Made by a program: the position numbers and the translations under genes
From: an uncultured Collinsella sp.
GTDB lineage: Bacteria > Actinomycetota > Coriobacteriia > Coriobacteriales > Coriobacteriaceae
Assembly (NCBI GenBank): GCA_902494765.1
Contig: CABUUK010000001.1
Coordinates: forward strand, 62,001-126,000
Direction: 5' to 3'
Length of the DNA: 64,000 nt
In this document: in pieces, positions 8,723-17,005 of the stretch
How positions within the stretch are numbered: the stretch's first letter is position 1
Layout of the letters: every line of letters begins with the position of its first letter
Notes under the pieces: generated by a model
Seen by the model: the letters and a program-made list of their open reading frames with translations, nothing else
Databases searched by the model: none
Told to the model about the DNA's origin: nothing

Positions 8723-9397
8723 ATGACACTTGCCAAACCCATCAATAAATACATCGACTATATCGATGCCCCCGAGGACACGTTTGAGCAGTATGTCGAG
8801 AAGGCGTTAAAGTACAACTTTCGCTGCGTATTTGCGAACCTTCAGGAGTACGAGACGGGCCGCGCCATGCTCGAGGGCTCTGACATCATCCTTGCCGGCG
8901 CCATCGACTTTCCCCAGGGCACTATGACGCTTGAGGAGAAGCTTGCGAGGTTTGAGGAATACGCTGCGTGTGGCTTTACCGAGATTGACTACGTTTTGAA
9001 TCAGGGGTCGATCGAGAACCGCGATTTTGATGCCATCGAGCGCGAGATGACTACCATTGCTGATTTTTGTCGCGCGCATGGCATCACTGACAAGGTAATC
9101 GTCGAGATGTGCAAGCTGGACGGCGACGACGCCGCCAAGCGCCGTGTATGCGAGATCGCGCTGGAGGCCAAGCCGGGATTCCTTAAGACATCGACCGGCA
9201 GAAGCTTTGGCGGTGCTAAGCTCGAGGACGTGCGGCTGATGCACGAGGTGCTCGGCGATGCCGTGGCAATCAAGGCGGCGGGCGGTATCCATAATTACGA
9301 AGAGGCTTGCGCATTCATCGAGGCCGGCGCCAGCGCGTTAGGCGCATCGGCGGGCATCGCGATCGTCGAGGGCGCACCGACGGATGAGCGTCGCTAG
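8723..9397 (+). CDS. deoC: Deoxyribose-phosphate aldolase
   Basis: A 224-residue class I aldolase splitting 2-deoxyribose 5-phosphate into glyceraldehyde 3-phosphate and acetaldehyde during deoxynucleoside breakdown. The Schiff-base lysine is K155 in PGFLKTSTG, and the second lysine K184 is in VAIKAAGGI; both DeoC fingerprints are intact. The ribosome binding site AAGGAGG lies 7 bases upstream of the ATG. It is followed by two HAD phosphatases and a PfkB kinase on the same strand, forming a loose sugar-phosphate gene group, though other deo genes are absent. Two inverted repeats upstream suggest repression by a nucleoside or sugar regulator. Confidence 0.93.
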   Translation: MTLAKPINKYIDYIDAPEDTFEQYVEKALKYNFRCVFANLQEYETGRAMLEGSDIILAGAIDFPQGTMTLEEKLARFEEYAACGFTEIDYVLNQGSIENRDFDAIEREMTTIADFCRAHGITDKVIVEMCKLDGDDAAKRRVCEIALEAKPGFLKTSTGRSFGGAKLEDVRLMHEVLGDAVAIKAAGGIHNYEEACAFIEAGASALGASAGIAIVEGAPTDERR

Positions 9398-9546
9398 CAG
9401 ACGTATTTGACCTGAGCGATAAAGCTTCACGACCACACGCCGTTCATGTTCGAGACAATATGACTTTTTGCCCGTTGCAAACAGAGTCGCGGTGGGTGTT
9501 CTGTATGATGGCTCAGACAAGGTTGTTCAATGACAGGGAGGCATAT

Positions 9547-10389
9547 ATGGCAATCAAAGCCATCGCAATGGATATCGACGGTACGCTCACCAACGATCAG
9601 AAAGTGATTAGCCCGCGTACGCGCGAGAAGCTGCTCGCGGCGCAGGAGTCGGGCATTAAGCTCATTTTGGCTTCGGGCCGTCCCGCATGGGGGCTGCACG
9701 TCTTGGCGCAGGAGCTCGACCTTCAAAACCATGACGGTCTGCTGGTGGCCTTTAACGGCGCTCACGTCGTCGATGCCCAGACCGACGAGGTGTTGTTCGA
9801 TCAGGCTATGCCTGCCGACGAATTGCATCGCCTGATTGATCACCTGCGTAATTTTGACGTGATCCCTATGATTTCGCTCGGTCGCGATTTGCACGTCGAG
9901 GACTCGTACCATTGCATGATCACGCTGCCTGACGGCTCGCAGAAGAATATCGTCAAGTATGAGCGCGACGCGTGCGATCTTAAGATTCGCGAGGTGGAGA
10001 GCCTGCATGAGGTCGCTGATGCTTATCCCGTGGACAAGCTACTCACTGCGGGCGACCCGGCCTATTTGCAAGCGCATCACGAGGATATGTACGCGCCCTT
10101 TACTCAGACGCTTTCGGGTATGTTTACGGCCGACTGGTACTTCGAGTATACGGCGCCCGGCATCGATAAGGCTCGCGCGCTCGAGGGCTCGCTGTCCAAG
10201 CTTGGCATCGATGCCAGCGAAGTCGTTTCGTTTGGCGATGGCCAGAATGACAAGTCCATGATTGAGTGGGCCGGCGCTGGTGTTGCCATGGGCAATGCGG
10301 TTGACGAGGTTAAGGCCGTGGCCCAGATGGTGACCGCCAATAACAACGAAGACGGTATTGCGGTGGCGCTGGATAAGCTGCTGGGTTAG
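9547..10389 (+). CDS. Cof-type HAD-IIB phosphatase
   Basis: A 280-residue haloacid-dehalogenase hydrolase with motif I DIDGTLT at residues 9-15, a C2B cap, and motif IV FGDGQNDKSM. Members (YidA/Cof/YkrA) dephosphorylate sugar phosphates, FMN or other small phosphoesters; the substrate cannot be read from sequence. The ATG at 9547 has AGGGAGG 5 bases upstream; the in-frame extension to 9460 has no such site. It ends just before a strong terminator, so it is a separate transcript from the next gene. Confidence 0.9.
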   Translation: MAIKAIAMDIDGTLTNDQKVISPRTREKLLAAQESGIKLILASGRPAWGLHVLAQELDLQNHDGLLVAFNGAHVVDAQTDEVLFDQAMPADELHRLIDHLRNFDVIPMISLGRDLHVEDSYHCMITLPDGSQKNIVKYERDACDLKIREVESLHEVADAYPVDKLLTAGDPAYLQAHHEDMYAPFTQTLSGMFTADWYFEYTAPGIDKARALEGSLSKLGIDASEVVSFGDGQNDKSMIEWAGAGVAMGNAVDEVKAVAQMVTANNNEDGIAVALDKLLG

Positions 10390-10411
10390 AATCGCCGATA
10401 ATGCATGGTTC

Positions 10412-10440
10412 GGGCGCCTGCTTACAGGCGCCCTTTTGTT
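10412..10440 (+). terminator. Strong intrinsic terminator
   Basis: GGGCGCCTG-CTTA-CAGGCGCCC: perfect 9-base stem followed by TTTTGTT, after the Cof-type phosphatase. It ends only 12 bases before the next start codon. Confidence 0.9.
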
Positions 10441-10452
10441 AGGGAGGGTGCC

Positions 10453-11112
10453 GTGTCCGCATTTCCGTTCGATGCCGTTATCTTTGACATGGACGGCGTC
10501 ATTGTCGATACCGAGTATTACTATCTGGGCGAGACTGCCGCGTTTGCCAAGGAGCTTGGGCTTAACCTGACTCCAGAGGAGTTGAATGGGCAAATCGGTA
10601 CCTCGCATCAGTTCTTCCTGCATATGCTGGTCGATTGGTTTGAGCGCGCCGGTAAGGGGCATTTCACTGGCGAGGAAGCGTTGGCCCGTTGGGACGAGTG
10701 GGCGCATGAGCGCCCGCGCGACTATCAGACTTTGATTAACCCAGGCGCCGTGGATACGATTCGAGAGCTGCCGCGCCGCGGCGTTCGCGTGGCGCTTGCC
10801 AGCTCGTCTCCCATGGATAGCATCGAGGAAGTGCTCAATGCGTGCGGTCTGTCGGATGCCTTTGAGTATGTGGTGAGCGGCGAGCAGTTTAAGGAGAGCA
10901 AGCCCGAGCCCGACATCTACCTGCATGCGCTGGACCTGCTGGGGCTGCCCGCGAATCGCTGCTGCTGCGTCGAGGATTCGGTGCCTGGCATCACTGCCGG
11001 CAAGCGAGCCGGCCTGACAGTCATTGCCAAGCGCGAGGAGCGCTTTGGCTTTAGCCAGGATGCCGCGGATAAGATTATCGACCAGCTGCCGGACCTGCTG
11101 GAACTCGCGTAG
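10453..11112 (+). CDS. HAD-superfamily phosphatase (beta-phosphoglucomutase-like)
   Basis: A 219-residue HAD subfamily IA enzyme: motif I DMDGVIVD, motif II LASSSP, motif III lysine in KESKPEPD, motif IV VEDSVPGITAG, and a helical C1 cap between residues 20 and 90. This subgroup includes beta-phosphoglucomutases and 2-deoxyglucose-6-phosphate phosphatases. The GTG at 10453 follows GGGAGGGTGCC at good spacing, which makes it the start; the frame extends back to 10405 but that part lies inside the terminator. Such a close terminator implies its promoter overlaps or that a fraction of readthrough supplies transcript. Confidence 0.88.
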   Translation: MSAFPFDAVIFDMDGVIVDTEYYYLGETAAFAKELGLNLTPEELNGQIGTSHQFFLHMLVDWFERAGKGHFTGEEALARWDEWAHERPRDYQTLINPGAVDTIRELPRRGVRVALASSSPMDSIEEVLNACGLSDAFEYVVSGEQFKESKPEPDIYLHALDLLGLPANRCCCVEDSVPGITAGKRAGLTVIAKREERFGFSQDAADKIIDQLPDLLELA

Positions 11113-11171
11113 ATCCTGGGCGGTATTGTTGTCACAACAGTGGTTCCGTTGGCATAAGAGAGGGGCGCGCT

Positions 11172-12035
11172 ATGGCATTTAACGTGAGCGCACTGGGGTT
11201 TGGCGACAACGTCGTCGACCGCTACGAGCATATTCGCACAATGTATCCGGGTGGCAATGCGGTGAACTTTGCCGTGTATGCCAAGAAATGCGGAGCCGCG
11301 CGCTCCGCGTATATGGGCATCTTTGGTAATGACGCTGCTGCCGAGCACGTGATTGCGAGTCTTGAGGATGAGAACGTTGAACTAGCCAAATGCAAGCAGC
11401 TCATCGGTGAGAATGGTGCTGCGCGCGTGACCGTCGTTAACGGCGACCGTGTTTTCCTTGGCTCCAATGAGGGTGGCATCCGTGGTGATGCACGCTATGT
11501 GCTCGATCGCTTTGACCTTGCGTACATGAAGCAGTTCGACGTAGTCCACTCGGGCAACTATTGCTTTACCGAGCGTGAACTTCCCAAGTTGAAGGCCGCG
11601 GGCATCACGGTTTCGTTTGACTTCTCGGACGATTCGACCGACGAGTACTACGAGCAGATTGCTCCCTACGTTGACTTCGCGTTCTTTAGCGCGGCAGACG
11701 CCGCGAGCGAGGGTGAGATTCGCGAGCGCCTGGCATGGGTGAAGAGCCTGGGTCCGCGTTTTGTATCGGCCACGGCTGGCGCTGAGGGCTGCATTGCCTA
11801 TGATGGCGATCGTTATTACCGCCAACTGGCTAAGCCGGTAACGGATATGAAGGACACCATGGGTGCGGGCGACTCATTCCTGACTTCGTTCCTGATGTGT
11901 TATCTCGATTCCGTCAAGCGTGGCGAGGATGGTGCCGAGGCCATCGAGCGTGCACTCGACTTTGCGGCGGGGTTTGCTTCGACCGTATGCGGCATGGAAG
12001 GCTCCTGGGGCCATGGAGTGCCGATTTCCGAATAG
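11172..12035 (+). CDS. PfkB-family kinase, fructoselysine 6-kinase-like
   Basis: A 287-residue ribokinase-family enzyme. The short N-terminus with GFGDNVVDRYEH, the substrate segment PGGNAVNFAVYAKK, VVHSGNYCFTE, SFDFSDD and the ATP/catalytic motif DTMGAGDSF align by eye with E. coli FrlD, which phosphorylates fructoselysine (an Amadori product from heated food) for cleavage by FrlB. No FrlB deglycase or transporter is in the window, so the substrate assignment is tentative. Gut bacteria commonly have this route. The start follows AGAGGGGCGCGCT. Confidence 0.75.
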   Translation: MAFNVSALGFGDNVVDRYEHIRTMYPGGNAVNFAVYAKKCGAARSAYMGIFGNDAAAEHVIASLEDENVELAKCKQLIGENGAARVTVVNGDRVFLGSNEGGIRGDARYVLDRFDLAYMKQFDVVHSGNYCFTERELPKLKAAGITVSFDFSDDSTDEYYEQIAPYVDFAFFSAADAASEGEIRERLAWVKSLGPRFVSATAGAEGCIAYDGDRYYRQLAKPVTDMKDTMGAGDSFLTSFLMCYLDSVKRGEDGAEAIERALDFAAGFASTVCGMEGSWGHGVPISE

Positions 12036-12041
12036 GTGAGC

Positions 12042-12076
12042 AGTCCCGGGGAGTCGAATTGTCGCCCCCCGGGACT
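12042..12076 (+). terminator. Terminator-like hairpin after the PfkB kinase
   Basis: AGTCCCGGGG pairs perfectly with CCCCGGGACT around a 15-base loop, 6 bases after the stop codon. There is no T-run, so it may instead be the outer part of the repeat that follows. Confidence 0.5.
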
Positions 12077-12079
12077 CCA

Positions 12080-12307
12080 TGGACAAAAAATGCTAAATAT
12101 GAGTACTGTCACTAATTTAGTAACAGCGAAATTAAGCTATTGAGGGCCTAGTTGGGTGTCTGCGAGTGATTAAAACCTGCTAAAAATGACTTTAACCACC
12201 TTAAAGTGCCTTGATAATGGATAGCTGTACATTATCAAGGCACTATTTTGCCGTAAAATAATGTGACTGGATTTGCAACAGTACTCATATTTGGCATTTT
12301 TTGCCCA
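12080..12307. repeat. 228-bp MITE-like element with 31-bp terminal inverted repeats
   Basis: The ends TGGACAAAAAATGCTAAATA (continuing to 12110) and its complement at 12277-12307 match at 28 of 31 positions. Inside is a second perfect palindrome, AGTGCCTTGATAATG at 12205 and CATTATCAAGGCACT at 12230. The interior is AT-rich and non-coding. It lies between convergent genes (PfkB kinase and tatD). It resembles a miniature inverted-repeat element; no transposase is present. Confidence 0.7.
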
Positions 12308-12313
12308 CCGGGG

Positions 12314-13096
12314 CTAGCGAAGGTCAAAAACAGAGTGCGCATTTGCTAAAACTGCCGACTCGATGCACTCTGCGTCGCGGTTTTTGAGTGAGGCGATGCG
12401 TTCTGAGGTCCATGTGAGCGATCTGATAAGCGACTGTGCGCTTGTTTCGGTGTTTGCCTCCGCCGGCGCATCGGTCTCGAGCAGTAGACGATCGAGTGGG
12501 ATCTGTCGGGCGTATTCGCGACCGCGCTTGGTGGCGAGCATCCGCTCGTTCACGGAAAAATAACAGCCCGCATTACGCGCGCGGACGAGTTCGTCCGAAG
12601 TACCGCTAAACCAGTGGAAGATGATAGCGGGGGAGTCGGGGTTTGGGATGAGTAGTCCATGCGATTCGAGGACGTCCAGTACGGCTCCTGCCGAACGAAC
12701 GTCGTGAATTGATATCACACGCCCGGTAAGAGGATGTTGCGCGAGAGCCTCGCAGAGCCGGTCAAGTGCCTGTGTTTGCAGCGGCTCGCTTCCGGCAAAG
12801 CGCGCAGAAAAGTCGAGTCCCACCTCGCCGATGTAGCGCTCTTGGGCTGCAACTTCGCAAAGCAGATTGATTTCGGCAGGACCGCAGCGACCGTCGGCAA
12901 GCCACCAGGGGTGAAGCCCAATGCCGGCGATGATGCTTGGTTGGCGATGGGCGCGCTCGTTTGCGGCCGAAAAGTCACGTGGATCGACGCCGCAATCAAA
13001 TAGGCCCAAGCCCAGTGCCGTCGCCTCATCGGCAACGGCGTCCGGGTGAGCCATCAAATCAAGATGGCAGTGTGCATCAAATAACCGGGGCTCCAT
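12314..13096 (-). CDS. TatD-family metal-dependent hydrolase/DNase
   Basis: A 260-residue TIM-barrel metalloenzyme. Metal ligands are visible in DAHCHLDL near the N-terminus, GEVGLDF, SIHDVRS, FHWFSG and LLETDAP, in TatD order. Family members are 3'-5' exonucleases or D-aminoacyl-tRNA/DNA repair hydrolases. It sits 14 bases downstream of tcdA on the same strand and is probably co-transcribed with it. There is nothing odd about its length. Confidence 0.88.
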   Translation of the reverse strand: MEPRLFDAHCHLDLMAHPDAVADEATALGLGLFDCGVDPRDFSAANERAHRQPSIIAGIGLHPWWLADGRCGPAEINLLCEVAAQERYIGEVGLDFSARFAGSEPLQTQALDRLCEALAQHPLTGRVISIHDVRSAGAVLDVLESHGLLIPNPDSPAIIFHWFSGTSDELVRARNAGCYFSVNERMLATKRGREYARQIPLDRLLLETDAPAEANTETSAQSLIRSLTWTSERIASLKNRDAECIESAVLANAHSVFDLR

Positions 13097-13110
13097 CTCG
13101 GCGCACTCCG

Positions 13111-13908
13111 CTAGTCCAGGCGTTGGCCGTCGGCGCGCACACGCTCGGTGCCGCGTCCACTGATCTGGCGGATAACCTCGCCGGCAATCATCTGACCCAT
13201 GATGGGCGGCATAAAACTAGCGGTACCCAACTCGGTACGCTCGTGGATGTTGGACGGGTCGCGGGGTTGGGTCTTAACCGATTCCTCGCAGCTAAACAGC
13301 ACGTGCAGACTCTTGATTCCGCGCTTCTTACATTCTTTGCGCATGATGCGGCTCATGGGGTCGCGTACCGTATCGAAAATGTCGGCAAAGCGGAGGCACT
13401 CGGGATGGAGCTTGTTGGCCCCGCCCATGGAGCTAACCAAACGAATGTCGTGGTCCTGAGCATATTTGGCAATGGTGAGCTTGGCCGAGATGGTGTCGAT
13501 GGCGTCGACGACGTAGTCGAGCTTGCCGTCCGTCTGCTCCAAAACGCTCGCGAAGAACTCGTCGATGTTGTCGCTCAGCAGGTATTCGGTGCGTTTGATA
13601 ACGGTGGCGGTGGGATTGATGTCGTGGATCATGGCTTCCATAACATCGACCTTGCGCTTGCCGATGGTGCTGTGAAAGGCGATAGCCTGGCGATTGATAT
13701 TGCTGGGCGCGACGATGTCCTTGTCCAGAATGACGAAATGACCAATGCCGCCGCGGGCGAGTGCCTCGCAGCAGTTGGAGCCCACGCCTCCGCAGCCGAG
13801 CACCAGCACCGTGGCGTTGGCGAGCTTATCGAGTGCCTCGCGGCCCATGATGATCTCGAGCTTGGTGTCGCGTGTCTCGATGGGGGCTGCGGCTGCGGTT
13901 TCGGTCAT
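13111..13908 (-). CDS. tcdA: tRNA threonylcarbamoyladenosine dehydratase
   Basis: A 265-residue ThiF/E1-like adenylating enzyme that cyclises t6A37 of tRNA to ct6A. The nucleotide-binding loop VLGCGGVGSNCCEALAR is at about residue 35, followed by DKDIVAPSNINRQ and the VDAIDTISAKL segment typical of TcdA/CsdL. The cysteine-bearing C-terminal region (FSCEES) and MGQMIAGEVIRQISG are present. The GAGGATATTT ribosome binding site precedes the ATG. It is the upstream gene of a two-gene unit with tatD. Confidence 0.9.
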   Translation of the reverse strand: MTETAAAAPIETRDTKLEIIMGREALDKLANATVLVLGCGGVGSNCCEALARGGIGHFVILDKDIVAPSNINRQAIAFHSTIGKRKVDVMEAMIHDINPTATVIKRTEYLLSDNIDEFFASVLEQTDGKLDYVVDAIDTISAKLTIAKYAQDHDIRLVSSMGGANKLHPECLRFADIFDTVRDPMSRIMRKECKKRGIKSLHVLFSCEESVKTQPRDPSNIHERTELGTASFMPPIMGQMIAGEVIRQISGRGTERVRADGQRLD

Positions 13909-14023
13909 AAATATCCTCCGATGGGGAAGCGAATCGTGTTTTAGCTATCGCCATTATAGGTAATCGCCCATAGGTTGCGATGACGCTTACTTTGATGTGG
14001 TTTGAAGCATTTCGATTAAATAG

Positions 14024-14053
14024 TTAGACAAACATCTGAATATCCAGTATAGT
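14024..14053 (+). promoter_or_regulatory. Promoter with overlapping autorepressor site for the sdpR-sdpI pair
   Basis: TTAGAC (-35) and TATAGT (-10) are 18 bases apart, 35 bases before the ArsR-type gene. TTAGACAAACATCTGAA overlapping the -35 is an imperfect palindrome (AGA...TCT core), as expected for an ArsR/SdpR autorepressor. Confidence 0.55.
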
Positions 14054-14087
14054 GCGCGCGTCATGAGGGGCGCTGAGAGGAGGTCTT

Positions 14088-14366
14088 ATGCCGGGAGAGG
14101 GTTTTAAGGCGCTGGCCGATCCTACGCGGCGGCGCATTTTGGAACTGCTGCGCGAGGGCAATTGCACGGCGGGGGAGCTTGCCGAGCATTTCGATATCAG
14201 TAAGCCGTCGCTGAGCCATCACTTGGCGACGCTCAAAAACGCCGGGTTGGTGACCGACGAGCGCCATGGCCAAAACATCGTATACAGCTTAAACACCACC
14301 GTCATGCAGGACTTGATCGGTTGGTTTATGGGCTTTACAAACACGGAAGGTGATAAGGATGAATAA
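14088..14366 (+). CDS. ArsR-family repressor (SdpR-like)
   Basis: A 92-residue winged-helix regulator: FKALADPTRRRILELLREG, then the recognition helix ISKPSLSHHLATLKNAGLV and a beta-wing DERHGQNIVYSLN. It lacks the metal-binding cysteines of metal-sensing ArsR proteins. The overlap with a downstream SdpI-like membrane gene matches the B. subtilis sdpR-sdpI arrangement, where SdpI binds a toxin and sequesters SdpR at the membrane. The two reading frames overlap by 8 bases, so translation is coupled. Confidence 0.85.
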   Translation: MPGEGFKALADPTRRRILELLREGNCTAGELAEHFDISKPSLSHHLATLKNAGLVTDERHGQNIVYSLNTTVMQDLIGWFMGFTNTEGDKDE

Positions 14367-15063
14367 CGAAAACAAGGGTATTCACGCCACGGGGGTATCG
14401 CGGCGTGTGTGGATTGCGCTGGTCGCTCTGTGTGTCGCCAATGTCGTAGCGCACCTCATGGTGATGCCGAGCTTGCCTGCGCAGATTCCCACGCACTGGG
14501 GCGCGAACGGCGCTGTCGACGGTTGGGGTCCTAGCTGGATGGCCTCCGCGCTCGGCGTGCTGCCTCTGGCGCTTCTCGCAATGTTCTGCGTGGTGCCGCG
14601 CATCGATCCCAAAGGTGAGGCATATCGAACCTCGGGCAAGTTCTATCAGGGCTTCGTAATCGCCTTCACCTTGTTCATGTGCGCCATAAGCTGGCTGGGA
14701 GAGCTCACGGTGTGGGGCGTGGTGCCGGCGGTCGGTTCGGTCAACGTGCTGATTTCCGGTGTTGTCGGTTTGCTGTTCATCGGCGTAGGCAACTACTTGC
14801 CGCGTGTGAAGCAGAACTATACGCTCGGTATCAAGACGCCCTGGGCGCTTGCCGATCCCGAGAACTGGCGCCGTACGCAGCGCTTTGGCGGTGCCTGCTT
14901 TATGGTGCTGGGTGCTGGCCTCATCGTAATGGGCGTGGCAGGTGCGGTGCTTTCGAGTGAAGTCGTCGCCGCGGTGATTGCGGTGCTGGCGTTTGGTTCG
15001 GCCGGAGCCGTCTACGTCTACTCGTATCTGCTGTGGCGCAAATCGCAGCGAGCCGCTCGCTAA
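14359..15063 (+). CDS. SdpI-family membrane protein (DUF1648 plus SdpI domains)
   Basis: A 234-residue polytopic protein with about six hydrophobic helices. The first 60 residues contain the DUF1648 pattern PSLPAQIPTHWGANGAVDGW, and the C-terminal half carries the SdpI signature NYLPRVKQNYTLGIKTPWAL followed by ENWRRTQRFGG. SdpI proteins give immunity to the SDP cannibalism toxin and signal to SdpR; many relatives exist without a toxin gene, as here. The ATG at 14359 has GGAAGG 8 bases upstream. A terminator follows. Confidence 0.85.
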   Translation: MNNENKGIHATGVSRRVWIALVALCVANVVAHLMVMPSLPAQIPTHWGANGAVDGWGPSWMASALGVLPLALLAMFCVVPRIDPKGEAYRTSGKFYQGFVIAFTLFMCAISWLGELTVWGVVPAVGSVNVLISGVVGLLFIGVGNYLPRVKQNYTLGIKTPWALADPENWRRTQRFGGACFMVLGAGLIVMGVAGAVLSSEVVAAVIAVLAFGSAGAVYVYSYLLWRKSQRAAR

Positions 15064-15128
15064 GGTTGCGGAAAACTAGCGTACGCAGTTCATAGTATGT
15101 TCCGGGGGACTTTTCCCAGGTAGTATTA

Positions 15129-15156
15129 GGGGGTATGGGCAACCATGCCCCTTTTT
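15129..15156 (+). terminator. Terminator after the SdpI-like gene
   Basis: GGGGGTATGG-GCAA-CCATGCCCC stem followed by TTTTT. Confidence 0.85.
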
Positions 15157-15247
15157 CGTTAAGTTTCAGAGCTGGTTTTTTCATTTCGTTTCCACTAAAG
15201 CGAAACAAGAATAGGGAAACAGCAGGTAGAAAGGATAGAACAGGCAT

Positions 15248-16927
15248 ATGGCGGAGTTTATCTACCAGATGTATCAGGCTCGCAAGGCCCATGGCGACAA
15301 GGTGATCCTTGACGACGTGACCCTGAGCTTCTACCCCGGTGCCAAGATCGGCGTCGTGGGCCCCAACGGCATGGGTAAGTCGACCCTGCTCAAGATCATG
15401 GCCGGTATCGAGGAGGTCTCCAACGGCGATGCCAGGCTTACCCCCGGCTACACCGTGGGCATCCTGCAGCAGGAGCCGCCGCTCGACGACGACAAGACCG
15501 TCATCGAGAACGTGCGCATGGCATTTGGCGACATGATTGCCAAGGTCGATCGCTTCAACAAAATCGGCGAGGAGATGTGCGACCCGGACTGTGACATGGA
15601 CGCCCTCATGGCCGAGATGGGAAAGCTCCAGGACGAGATCGACGCCGCCGACGGCTGGGACATCGATTCCAAGCTCGGCCAGGCCATGGACGCCCTGCAG
15701 CTTCCCGATTCCGACATGCCGGTCAACGTGCTTTCCGGCGGCGAGCGCCGTCGCGTGGCCCTGTGCAAGCTGCTGCTCGAGGCTCCCGACCTGCTGCTGC
15801 TCGACGAGCCCACGAACCACCTGGACGCTGAGTCGATCCTGTGGCTCGAGCACTTCCTGCACAACTACCAGGGCGCCGTTCTGGCCGTTACACACGATCG
15901 CTACTTCCTGGACAACGTTGCCGAGTGGATCTGTGAGGTCGACCGCGGCCACCTCTATCCCTACAAGGGCAACTACTCCACGTATCTGGAGACCAAGGCC
16001 GCCCGTATCGAGGCTCAGGGTAACCGCGATGCCAAGCTCGCCAAGCGCATGGAGGCCGAGCTCGAGTGGGTACGCAGCTCGCCCAAGGCTCGCCAGGCCA
16101 AGAACAAGGCCCGTCTGGCTCGCTACGAGGAGATGGAGGCCGAGGCCCGCGCAAGCCAGAAGCTCGACTGGACCGACATCCGCATCCCCGTGGGCCCGCG
16201 TCTGGGCAACAAGGTGCTCGAGGCACATCACCTGCACAAGGAGTTCGATGGCCGCGTGCTCATCGACGACCTATCGTTTACCCTGCCGCGCAACGGCATT
16301 GTGGGCGTCATCGGCCCCAACGGTGTCGGTAAGACCACACTCTTCAAGACCATCGTGGGCCTGGAGCCGCTGACTTCGGGCGAGCTCGAGGTGGGCGAGA
16401 CCGTCAAGATCTCCTATGTCGACCAGAACCGTTCCGGCATCGACCCCGACAAGAACCTGTGGGAGGTCGTCTCGGACGGCCTGGACCACATGATGGTCGG
16501 CGAGACCGAGGTTCCGAGCCGTGCTTATGTGGCGAGCTTTGGCTTTAAGGGCCAGGACCAGCAGAAGCGCGCCGGCGTACTCTCCGGTGGCGAGCGCAAC
16601 CGTCTGAACCTGGCGCTTACGCTCAAGCAGGGCGGCAACCTGCTGCTCCTCGACGAGCCCACGAACGACCTCGACGTCGAGACGCTGTCCTCGCTCGAAG
16701 CGGCGCTGCTCGAGTTCCCGGGCTGCTCGGTGGTCATTAGCCACGACCGTATGTTCCTGGACCGTGTCGCCACGCACATTCTGGCGTGGGAGGGCACTGA
16801 CGAGAACCCGGGCAACTGGTATTGGTTCGAGGGCAACTTCGAGGCCTATCAGGCCAACCGCATCGAGCGCCTAGGCGAGGACGCAGCCCAACCGCATCGT
16901 ATCCACCGCAAGCTGACGCGCGACTAG
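15248..16927 (+). CDS. ettA: Energy-dependent translational throttle protein EttA (ABC-F)
   Basis: A 559-residue soluble ABC-F ATPase with two nucleotide-binding domains. The first has Walker A GPNGMGKST near residue 39, signature LSGGERRR and LLLLDEPTNHLD; the second has GPNGVGKTT near residue 355, LSGGERNR and LLLDEPTNDLD. The long charged linker (residues 240-310) contains the P-site tRNA interaction motif region. EttA binds the ribosomal E site and gates the first peptide bond according to energy charge. The N-terminus (MAEFIYQMYQARKAHGDK) and length are those of EttA rather than antibiotic-resistance ABC-F proteins. Confidence 0.95.
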   Translation: MAEFIYQMYQARKAHGDKVILDDVTLSFYPGAKIGVVGPNGMGKSTLLKIMAGIEEVSNGDARLTPGYTVGILQQEPPLDDDKTVIENVRMAFGDMIAKVDRFNKIGEEMCDPDCDMDALMAEMGKLQDEIDAADGWDIDSKLGQAMDALQLPDSDMPVNVLSGGERRRVALCKLLLEAPDLLLLDEPTNHLDAESILWLEHFLHNYQGAVLAVTHDRYFLDNVAEWICEVDRGHLYPYKGNYSTYLETKAARIEAQGNRDAKLAKRMEAELEWVRSSPKARQAKNKARLARYEEMEAEARASQKLDWTDIRIPVGPRLGNKVLEAHHLHKEFDGRVLIDDLSFTLPRNGIVGVIGPNGVGKTTLFKTIVGLEPLTSGELEVGETVKISYVDQNRSGIDPDKNLWEVVSDGLDHMMVGETEVPSRAYVASFGFKGQDQQKRAGVLSGGERNRLNLALTLKQGGNLLLLDEPTNDLDVETLSSLEAALLEFPGCSVVISHDRMFLDRVATHILAWEGTDENPGNWYWFEGNFEAYQANRIERLGEDAAQPHRIHRKLTRD

Positions 16928-16965
16928 ATATATTGCTGGTTTGGTTACGCAACATCAACAAATAT

Positions 16966-17001
16966 AAACGGCTCAAATCCTGATTTGGATTTGAGCCGTT
17001 T
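16966..17001. terminator. Bidirectional terminator between ettA and the convergent gene
   Basis: AAACGGCTCAAATCC pairs perfectly with GGATTTGAGCCGTTT around a 6-base loop; T-runs exist on both sides. Confidence 0.88.
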
Positions 17002-17005
17002 GTCG

